Assembly: GCA_035707965.1 (NCBI GenBank)
Contig: DASSTJ010000187.1
Location: 1 to 8,120 of the forward strand
Source of the DNA: DASSTJ01 sp035707965
GTDB lineage: Bacteria > Actinomycetota > Actinomycetes > Actinomycetales > Angustibacteraceae
Reading direction: 5' to 3'
DNA length: 8,120 nt
The notes below the pieces were generated by a model. The model worked only from the letters and a program-made list of their open reading frames with translations, searched no databases and was not told the origin of the DNA. The translations under genes and the position numbers were made by a program. Shown piece by piece: positions 1-4,781 of the stretch (within the stretch, counting starts at the first letter, position 1; every line of letters begins with the position of its first letter).

Positions 1-339
1 GTAGGTCGAGCCGTCGCCGCCGATCTGGGTGCCGAGCTCACGGAGGAACGGGAAGACCTGGTCGGCGATGGTCCGGTGCATCACCTCGGGCGAGGCGTTC
101 TTGACGTGGCTCCACCGCAGGTGCGACTGGCCGGGGAGGAACACCGGGTTGTCGATCACGCCGCCGCGCAGGCGCGCCTTCTTCTCTGCGAGCGTCTGCA
201 GGTCGTCGAGCCGCCGGATGAACAGCAGGTAGGTGATCTGCTCGATGACCTCCATCGGGTTGCTGATGCCCCCGGACCAGAAGGCGTCCCAGACGCGGTC
301 GATCTTGCCCTTCAGCTCACCCGTGATCACGGGCGCCAC
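1..339 (-). CDS. hsdM: Type I restriction-modification DNA methyltransferase subunit M, N-terminal part (runs off the left edge)
   Basis: The N-terminal 113 residues of an HsdM-type N6-adenine methyltransferase, the modification subunit of a type I restriction-modification complex that works with HsdS and HsdR. Visible are ITGELKGKIDRVWDAFWSGG (residues 5-24), then SNPMEVIEQITYLLFIRRLDD (26-46), the hallmark of the helical HsdM N-terminal domain. The SAM-binding and NPPY catalytic motifs lie beyond the window, so intactness cannot be judged. The start is taken as the first GTG (339) after an in-frame stop at 358-360. A second GTG at 330 (MITGELKG...) is equally possible, and neither has a strong ribosome binding site. 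The gene lies 94 bp downstream of hepT on the same strand and may be cotranscribed with it. Family assignment is firm; the start is not. Confidence 0.9.
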   Translation of the reverse strand, partial: MAPVITGELKGKIDRVWDAFWSGGISNPMEVIEQITYLLFIRRLDDLQTLAEKKARLRGGVIDNPVFLPGQSHLRWSHVKNASPEVMHRTIADQVFPFLRELGTQIGGDGSTY

Positions 340-433
340 TGAAGTAAGCCGACCGCTTCACGATGGCGATCCCCGCCGCTTCTACGACGATTGGCCCGAA
401 CGGGCGACGGTGGCCGCGCGTGCGGATCGTCGC
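340..433. other. Short spacer between hepT and hsdM
   Basis: A 94-bp gap with no coding potential that I can support. It contains a small inverted repeat, gcccg-aa-cgggc at 394-405, and TGAAG/CTTCA arms at 340-344 and 356-360 just before the hsdM start. Neither has a T-run, and I see no convincing -10/-35 pair, so read-through from hepT into hsdM is the simplest view. Confidence 0.35.
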
Positions 434-778
434 TCAGCTGTTGCCGTCGTCCGAGGTCCGCGAACGCATGCGAGCTACCGCCTCCCAGAGCGGCTGCAGA
501 CGCCTGTCAAGGGTGAGCTGGATGATGTCGGTGCGTGTGGCGAAGTAGTGGTGCGCGAGGAAGTCGCGCATGCCGGCGGCGCCGCTCCAATCGACATCGG
601 GCTCGGTCGCGATGAGTTCCGGACTGAGGCCCTTGACTGCTTCGCCGATCTCCAAGAGCCGCATCGCGACTGCGTCCATCACGATCGCCACGGTGATGGG
701 GCCGTAGTCGAGGTGCGCGCGGATTGCGGTGATGGCGTCCGCTATGTCGTCCAGGCGGGCGCTGTCCGGACGACTCAC
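434..778 (-). CDS. hepT: HepT-like HEPN/DUF86 RNase toxin of a type VII (MNT/HEPN) toxin-antitoxin pair
   Basis: A 114-aa, mostly helical protein of the HepT/DUF86 family. Family members are RNase toxins whose activity is silenced by the partner nucleotidyltransferase MntA, which adds AMP to a tyrosine of the toxin. The active-site signature RX4HXY is intact as R71-DFLA-H76-H-Y78 in the stretch MRDFLAHHYFATRTDII, so catalytic Arg/His and the modifiable Tyr are all present. Also typical are DAVAMRLLEIGEAVKGLS (35-52) and the LW-EAV end. The GTG start at 778 overlaps the mntA stop as GTGA (775-778), implying translational coupling, and length is normal for the family. Role is inferred from family and pairing; both proteins look intact, so the module is probably active. 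Confidence 0.88.
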   Translation of the reverse strand: MSRPDSARLDDIADAITAIRAHLDYGPITVAIVMDAVAMRLLEIGEAVKGLSPELIATEPDVDWSGAAGMRDFLAHHYFATRTDIIQLTLDRRLQPLWEAVARMRSRTSDDGNS

Positions 779-1104
779 AAGGCCACCAGGTCATGGACGG
801 CCGCAGCACGTACGCGATCCTTCAGGCCGTCCCGGGGGATGAGGTCCACCGGTGCGCCGAGAACTTCTTCGAGCTCAGCCTTGATGTGAACCATGTCGAA
901 CAGGTCCGTACCGGGCGCGAAGTCGACGAGAAGGTCCACGTCACTGGCAGCACTGTCATCACCGCGCGCTGCGCTGCCGAAGATCTCAGCGTTCGTGACT
1001 CCGTGACGGCGCAGCACCTCGAGCAGCTGATCGCGGTGTGCGGCCACGAGTCGTCCCCTGGGACCGCTGAGCGGCTCACGGGGAGGTACTGAGGCGTCGG
1101 ACAT
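775..1104 (-). CDS. mntA: MntA-like nucleotidyltransferase antitoxin
   Basis: A 109-aa minimal nucleotidyltransferase (MNT fold). MntA enzymes use ATP to attach AMP units to the Tyr of the partner HepT and so neutralise it. The catalytic signature GSX10DXD is complete: G43-S44, ten residues (AARGDDSAAS), then D55-V-D57, followed by LLVDFAPG. Downstream FDMVHIKAELEEVLGAPVDLI completes the fold. The chosen ATG (1104, MSDASVPP) lies 7 nt after a good -10 element, which suggests a leaderless message. An ATG three codons earlier (1113, MGGMSDAS) would give 112 aa but overlaps that -10. It is the first gene of the mntA-hepT-hsdM run, and its stop overlaps the hepT start by 4 bp. Function assignment is strong; the start is less so. 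Confidence 0.88.
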   Translation of the reverse strand: MSDASVPPREPLSGPRGRLVAAHRDQLLEVLRRHGVTNAEIFGSAARGDDSAASDVDLLVDFAPGTDLFDMVHIKAELEEVLGAPVDLIPRDGLKDRVRAAAVHDLVAL

Positions 1105-1117
1105 GCCACCCATCGTA
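1105..1117 (-). promoter_or_regulatory. Candidate -10 element for a leaderless mntA transcript
   Basis: On the minus strand TACGAT occupies 1117-1112, a good match to the TANNNT -10 pattern of actinobacterial housekeeping promoters. It is followed by 7 nt (GGGTGGC) and then the ATG at 1104, so transcription would start at or next to the start codon. No clear -35 hexamer is visible 16-18 bp upstream. GGGTGG could be read as a Shine-Dalgarno, but only 1 nt separates it from the ATG, which is too close. Confidence 0.4.
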
Positions 1118-1142
1118 TCGGCGCTGACCCTTCTTCAGCGGG

Positions 1143-1159
1143 CCCCGTCCCGACCGGGG
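1143..1159. repeat. Small GC hairpin upstream of mntA
   Basis: CCCCG (1143-1147) pairs with CGGGG (1155-1159) around a 7-nt loop. It lies downstream of the large glnA hairpin and upstream of mntA. It could be a second, back-up terminator stem for glnA or simply GC-rich chance; there is no T-run. Confidence 0.25.
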
Positions 1160-1176
1160 TCGAAGCCGCTGTCGCA

Positions 1177-1229
1177 GCCGGAACGGGGAGTGCCGTCACC
1201 GCAGGCGATGACGCACTCCCCGTTCCGGC
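1177..1229 (-). terminator. Large perfect hairpin just after glnA, probable factor-independent terminator
   Basis: Arms 1178-1193 (ccggaacggggagtgc) and 1213-1228 are exact inverted repeats of 16 bp, extended to 17 by G1177/C1229. Inside, gtca (1195-1198) also pairs with tgac (1209-1212) past a one-base bulge, leaving a 10-nt loop. The stem begins 7 nt past the glnA stop on the minus strand. There is no T-run after it, as is common for 'I-shaped' actinobacterial terminators. It insulates mntA-hepT-hsdM from glnA. A role in RNA 3'-end protection is also possible. Confidence 0.75.
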
Positions 1230-1235
1230 GTCCGG

Positions 1236-2660
1236 TTACAGGTCGAAGTAGAGCTCGAACTCGTGGGGGTGCGGGCGGAGCCGGATCGGGTCGACCTCGT
1301 GCGTGCGCTTGTACTCGACCCACGTCTCGATGAGGTCTGGTGTGAACACGTCTCCCTCGGTGAGGTAGTCGTGGTCCGCCTCGAGAGCATCGAGCACCTC
1401 GGCCAGCGTGCCCGGCACCTGCTCGATCGACGCGTGCTCCTCGGGGGGGAGCTCGTAGAGGTCCTTGTCGATCGGCTCGGGCGGCTCGATCCGGTTGCGG
1501 ATGCCGTCGACGCCCGCCATCAGCATGGCCGAGAACGCGAGGTACGGGTTCGACGACGGGTCAGGCACCCGGAACTCTACGCGCTTCGCCTTGGGGTTGG
1601 ACCCGGTGATCGGGATGCGGATGCACGCCGAGCGGTTGCGTGCCGAGTAGACGAGGTTGACCGGCGCCTCGTAGCCGGGCACGAGCCGGTGGTACGAGTT
1701 CGTCGTCGGGTTGGTGAACGCGAGCAGGGACGGCGCGTGGCGCAGAAGTCCTCCGATGTACCAGCGGGCGGTGTCCGACAGGCCGCCGTAGCCGCGCTCG
1801 TCGTAGAACAGCGGCTCGCCGTCCTTCCACAGCGACTGGTGCACGTGCATGCCGGACCCGTTGTCGCCGAACAGAGGCTTCGGCATGAACGTCGCGGTCT
1901 TGCCCGCCTGGTGCGCGACGTTCTTCACGACGTACTTGAAGAGCATGACCTTGTCGGCCGACTTCGACAGCTCGTCGAAGCGGTAGTTGATCTCGGCCTG
2001 CCCGGCCGTGCCGACCTCGTGGTGCGACCTCTCGACCTCCAGCCCGAGGGAGTCGAGAACGGCGCAGATGTCGTCCCGCAGGTCGCTGAAGTGGTCGACG
2101 GGGCTGACCGGGAAGTAGCCGCCCTTGTACGGCGTCTTGTGGCCCAGGTTGCCGCCGTCCTCGACGCGACCGGTGTTCCACGCCCCCTCGATCGAGTCGA
2201 TGAAGTAGTAGCCGGCGTTCTGCTTCGTCTCGAAGCGGATGTCGTCGAAGATGTAGAACTCCGCCTCGGGGGCGAAGATCGCCGTGTCGGCGATGCCGGT
2301 GGTGCGCAGGTACGCCTCGGCCTTGGCCGCGACGCCGCGCGGGTCACGGCTGTACGGCTCGTCGGTGAACGGGTCGACGATGTGCATGTTGAGGTTCAGC
2401 GTGCGGCGCCTGCGGAACGGGTCGATGTACGCGCTCGTGAAGTCCGGGATCAGCTTCATGTCGGACTCGTGGATCGCCTGGAAGCCGCGGATCGAGGAGC
2501 CGTCGAACATCTGGCCCTCGATGAAGAAGCGCTCGTCGACCGACGCGGCCGGCACGTTGAAGTGCTGCATGACGCCTGGCAGGTCGCAGAAGCGGATGTC
2601 GACGAACTCGACCTCCTGGTCCTTCAGGTACGCCATGACCTCGTCGGCAGAGCTGAACAT
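1236..2660 (-). CDS. glnA: Type I (GSI-beta) glutamine synthetase
   Basis: Makes glutamine from glutamate, ammonia and ATP in the cytoplasm; the main ammonium-assimilating enzyme, working as a dodecamer. At 474 aa it has the usual length. Visible are the beta-grasp N-domain with MFDGSSIRGF (51-60, active-site Asp53 from a neighbouring subunit), metal and substrate positions in PEAEFYIFD (131-139), HHEVGTAGQAEI (213-224) and NGSGMHVHQS (267-276), the flap Glu in GYEAPVN (E331), RNRSACIRIP (341-350), and EFRVPDPSSNPYLA (362-375). KDLYELPPEE (399-408) carries Tyr402, the adenylylation site of GSI-beta enzymes, so GlnE-type control is expected. The ATG at 2660 follows AAGGAGG by 4 nt; the open frame continues upstream to 3221 but that is non-coding antisense. 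It is divergent from the RDD gene across a GlnR box and is followed by a strong hairpin. Confidence 0.98.
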   Translation of the reverse strand: MFSSADEVMAYLKDQEVEFVDIRFCDLPGVMQHFNVPAASVDERFFIEGQMFDGSSIRGFQAIHESDMKLIPDFTSAYIDPFRRRRTLNLNMHIVDPFTDEPYSRDPRGVAAKAEAYLRTTGIADTAIFAPEAEFYIFDDIRFETKQNAGYYFIDSIEGAWNTGRVEDGGNLGHKTPYKGGYFPVSPVDHFSDLRDDICAVLDSLGLEVERSHHEVGTAGQAEINYRFDELSKSADKVMLFKYVVKNVAHQAGKTATFMPKPLFGDNGSGMHVHQSLWKDGEPLFYDERGYGGLSDTARWYIGGLLRHAPSLLAFTNPTTNSYHRLVPGYEAPVNLVYSARNRSACIRIPITGSNPKAKRVEFRVPDPSSNPYLAFSAMLMAGVDGIRNRIEPPEPIDKDLYELPPEEHASIEQVPGTLAEVLDALEADHDYLTEGDVFTPDLIETWVEYKRTHEVDPIRLRPHPHEFELYFDL

Positions 2661-2664
2661 CCGT

Positions 2665-2671
2665 CCTCCTT
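2665..2671 (-). promoter_or_regulatory. glnA Shine-Dalgarno
   Basis: AAGGAGG on the minus strand, 4 nt before the ATG at 2660. It is a near-perfect anti-16S match and fixes the glnA start against the much longer open frame. Confidence 0.85.
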
Positions 2672-2754
2672 GGGCGTCGGGCCGCGGTTGCTGGTGGTGA
2701 GGCGGCTCCGGGCTGCACCGGGTTACCGGCCACGACGAACGGTAGGCAGCCGCG

Positions 2755-2792
2755 GTTTCTCGTCCGTGTCCCGTGTGTTTCAGCCACGTTAC
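2755..2792 (-). promoter_or_regulatory. Double GlnR-type nitrogen box upstream of glnA
   Basis: On the glnA-sense strand four half-sites follow one another with exact 6-nt spacing: GTAAC (2792-2788), GAAAC (2781-2777), GACAC (2770-2766), GAAAC (2759-2755). This matches the actinobacterial GlnR pattern gTnAC-n6-GaAAC-n6-gTnAC-n6-GaAAC. The first pair is perfect, and the second pair differs only by T to A in its first half-site. The box ends 94 bp before the glnA start codon, a place where GlnR could activate or repress glnA under nitrogen limitation. The glnA core promoter is not certain; TACCGT at 2744-2739 is a candidate -10. GlnR itself is not in the window. Confidence 0.75.
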
Positions 2793-2813
2793 GCGAGCGC
2801 CTACGCTAGGTCC
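2779..2813 (+). promoter_or_regulatory. Leaderless-type promoter of the RDD gene
   Basis: TACGCT (2802-2807) fits the TANNNT -10 pattern, and exactly 6 nt later comes the GTG at 2814, so +1 probably coincides with the start codon. The -35 position (TTCAGC, 2779-2784, 17-bp spacing) is a weak match and lies inside the GlnR box, so bound GlnR would be expected to compete with RNA polymerase here. There is no Shine-Dalgarno, consistent with a leaderless mRNA. Confidence 0.5.
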
Positions 2814-3263
2814 GTGGTGGACCGGAAGGCGATCGGCTCGTGGCTCGAGGGCCCGGCTCAGGCGACCCGCGCCCCCGACGACTACCCCGGACGGCGGCTG
2901 GGGCTGCCGGAGCGAGGTCGCGGCTCGATCGCACGCTTCGGACGTCGCCTGCTCGCCCTGTGCGTGGACTGGGCCCTGTGCCTCGTGGTGTCCTACGGCT
3001 TCTTCGGCGGCGACCAGTGGGCGACGCTCGGCGTCTTCGCCGTGGAGAACGTGCTGCTCGTCGCGTCCGCCGGCGGCACGATCGGTCACCGGCTGATGGG
3101 CCTGCGCGTCGTTCGGGTCGACGGCGGTCGAGCCACGGTCGCCCAGGCGGTGGGCCGTGCGCTGCTGCTCGCGCTGGCCCTTCCAGCGCTCGTCTGGGAC
3201 AGGGACCAGCGCGGCCTGCACGACCGCTTCATGAGCACGGCCGTGCTGCGGACCCGCGACTGA
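2814..3263 (+). CDS. RDD-family small membrane protein
   Basis: A 149-aa protein of the RDD family, named for conserved Arg-Asp-Asp residues; the biochemical role of this glnA-linked subgroup is not known. A hydrophilic N-terminus of about 40 residues is followed by RFGRRLLALCVDWALCLVV (41-59, conserved Arg and Asp52 entering the first membrane helix), a second helix about 71-88, the loop GTIGHRLMGLRVVRVDGG (88-105), a third helix about 114-128, and DRDQRGLHDRFMSTAV (129-144) with the last conserved Asp. GTG 2814 is chosen because of the -10 element 6 nt before it; GTG 2817 is one codon in. An RDD gene beside glnA is a recurring actinobacterial arrangement (from memory, Rv2219A next to glnA1 in Mycobacterium tuberculosis). 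It ends 12 bp from the oppositely oriented hydrogenase-like large subunit gene. Confidence 0.88.
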   Translation: MVDRKAIGSWLEGPAQATRAPDDYPGRRLGLPERGRGSIARFGRRLLALCVDWALCLVVSYGFFGGDQWATLGVFAVENVLLVASAGGTIGHRLMGLRVVRVDGGRATVAQAVGRALLLALALPALVWDRDQRGLHDRFMSTAVLRTRD

Positions 3264-3275
3264 CGCCCGGCCGGC
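3234..3275. other. Convergent gene ends with small palindromes
   Basis: The RDD stop (3261-3263) and the hyfG-like stop (3276-3278) face each other across only 12 bp. A perfect 14-bp palindrome, AGCACGGCCGTGCT, lies in the RDD 3' end (3234-3247), and the spacer itself contains CCGGCCGG (3268-3275). Either could act as a weak bidirectional stop, but there is no T-run, so the two transcripts probably overlap tail to tail. Confidence 0.3.
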
Positions 3276-4781
3276 TCAGAGGTCGTTCCCGGCGTACGAC
3301 AGGTTGAAGCTCTTGTTCGTCAGCGGGAAGTCCGGGACGATCGTGTCGGCCAGCGCGACCGGCACCGCCGGCCAGGTGAGGAACGACGGGTCGACGATCT
3401 TGAGGCGGCTCACGGTGCCGTCCGCCGCGATCTCCACGCGGTGCACGATCGTGCCGCGCCAGCCCTCTACGAGGCCGAGGCCCGCCCCGGACGTTCCGGA
3501 GGGACCCGGCGACTCGATGGCGGCGTCGCGCACTGCGGCGCCGTCCAGCAGGCGCGAGAGCAGCGCCGCCGAGGCGCTCACCTCGTGGGCACGTACCTCG
3601 AACCGGGCGAGCACGTCCCCGGTCGTCGACGTCGGTGGCGTGACCTCGGGGGTCAAGACGTGGAACGGGTGGGTGCGCCGCGCATCATGGTCGACGCCGC
3701 TGGCCCGGGCGACGTAGCCGAGGCAGCCCAGCTCGCGCACCTGCGCCTCGGTGAGGACGGCCGTGCCGGTGAAGCGGTCGCGGACGACGGAGTGACCGAG
3801 GGCGAGTCCGACGATCTCGGCCACCTCGTCGGCCAGCCGGCGCAGCTGCGCCGCGTCCGGGAGCGCCCTCAGCCGGACGCCCCCCGGCACCACGGCTCCG
3901 CGCAGGAGCCGGTGGCCGGTCACCTCCGCGTTGATGCGGACGAGCTGCTCGCGCACCCGGTGGGCATGGACGTCGAGGATGCCGTGCCCGGCGTCCTTGC
4001 ACAGCGCGCCCAGGTCGGTGACGTGGTTGTAGAGGCGCTCCATCTCGAGGAGCAGCGCGCGCTGCCGCGCCACGGGTTCGGGCACTGACCAGCCCAGGGC
4101 GTCCTCGACTGCGAGGCAGTACGCGAGCGCGTGACCGAACGACGTGTCGCCGGAGACACGTTCGGCGAGCCGCAACGCCTCCGCCAGCGGGCGTCCCTCG
4201 GCGAGCTTCTCGATCCCCTTGTGGGTGAACCAGAGTCGCGCCTTGAGCTTGAGGATGGTCTCGCCGACGACCGAGAACCGGAAGTGGCCGGGCTCGATGA
4301 TGCCCGCGTGGACGGGTCCGACCGGGATCTCGTAGACGCCTGGACCCCCGACCGTGAGGAACGGGAACGGGTCGGTGGCCTGGAACGGCGGTGGCTCACC
4401 GGCGTCAGATCGCATCGGGTACCAGGCCTGCGGCCACGTGCGGTGCCTGATCAGCCGGCGAGGGAGTGGGTGGTCGAGCGGCACGATGCCGTACATGTCG
4501 CGCATCTCGCGCTCGAACCTGCCGGCGCTGAACGAGATCGCGGCGAGCGAGGGCACGGCCGGCTCAGCGTGCGGTGTGCGCAGCACCAGCTCGTGTCGAC
4601 CGGGCCCGTCGGTCGGGGTGAACGCGTACACGACGCGGAAGGCGTCCGGCTCCTCGTGGGCAGCGACCAGTGCCAGCCGGTGGCCTCCGTCCAGCAACGC
4701 CTGCGCACGTCCCGCGAGCTGGTCGGCCTCGACGACGGTCACGTGGGCCGGCGCCTGCCGGGCGCCATCGCCAGTCGTCAT
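3276..4781 (-). CDS. hyfG: Hydrogenase-like large subunit (HyfG/HycE/NuoCD fusion) lacking the [NiFe] cysteines
   Basis: A 501-aa fusion. Residues about 10-115 are a NuoC/30-kDa-like domain with its signature FEREMRDMYGIVPLDHP (89-105). From about 150 on is the NuoD/[NiFe] large-subunit fold: GPVHAGIIEPGHFRF (155-169), FTHKGIEKLAEGRPLAEAL (185-203). The first metal motif, normally RxCGxC, reads RVSGDTS (S210 and T213 replace Cys). The second, normally DPCxxC, reads DPSFLT (S466, T469). No nickel site can form, so H2 chemistry is not expected. The tail NKSFNLSYAGNDL is, from memory, shared by related Cys-less proteins (Ehr class; M. tuberculosis Rv0087 may be similar). The protein should sit on the cytoplasmic side of the membrane complex encoded upstream. 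The ATG at 4781 overlaps the hyfF-like stop (ATGA, 4778-4781). The symbol marks family only, not hydrogenase activity. Confidence 0.92.
   Translation of the reverse strand: MTTGDGARQAPAHVTVVEADQLAGRAQALLDGGHRLALVAAHEEPDAFRVVYAFTPTDGPGRHELVLRTPHAEPAVPSLAAISFSAGRFEREMRDMYGIVPLDHPLPRRLIRHRTWPQAWYPMRSDAGEPPPFQATDPFPFLTVGGPGVYEIPVGPVHAGIIEPGHFRFSVVGETILKLKARLWFTHKGIEKLAEGRPLAEALRLAERVSGDTSFGHALAYCLAVEDALGWSVPEPVARQRALLLEMERLYNHVTDLGALCKDAGHGILDVHAHRVREQLVRINAEVTGHRLLRGAVVPGGVRLRALPDAAQLRRLADEVAEIVGLALGHSVVRDRFTGTAVLTEAQVRELGCLGYVARASGVDHDARRTHPFHVLTPEVTPPTSTTGDVLARFEVRAHEVSASAALLSRLLDGAAVRDAAIESPGPSGTSGAGLGLVEGWRGTIVHRVEIAADGTVSRLKIVDPSFLTWPAVPVALADTIVPDFPLTNKSFNLSYAGNDL

Noticed and set aside
507..809. 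Alternative minus-strand frame over hepT and the end of mntA
   Set aside because: Arg/His/Pro-rich composition with no domain; the overlapping frames carry the HepT and MntA catalytic motifs.
2721..2740. Possible second GlnR site (GTTAC followed by GAAC)
   Set aside because: The spacing is 9 nt instead of 6 and the second half-site is incomplete.
1263..2813. Plus-strand frame open through the whole of glnA in front of the RDD gene
   Set aside because: It is the antisense shadow of glnA. Only the part from 2814 on, after the -10 element, has RDD-family motifs.
2661..3221. N-terminal extension of the glnA frame
   Set aside because: The extension has no similarity to glutamine synthetases, crosses the GlnR box and overlaps the RDD gene. 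A strong Shine-Dalgarno fixes the ATG at 2660 and gives the standard 474 aa.
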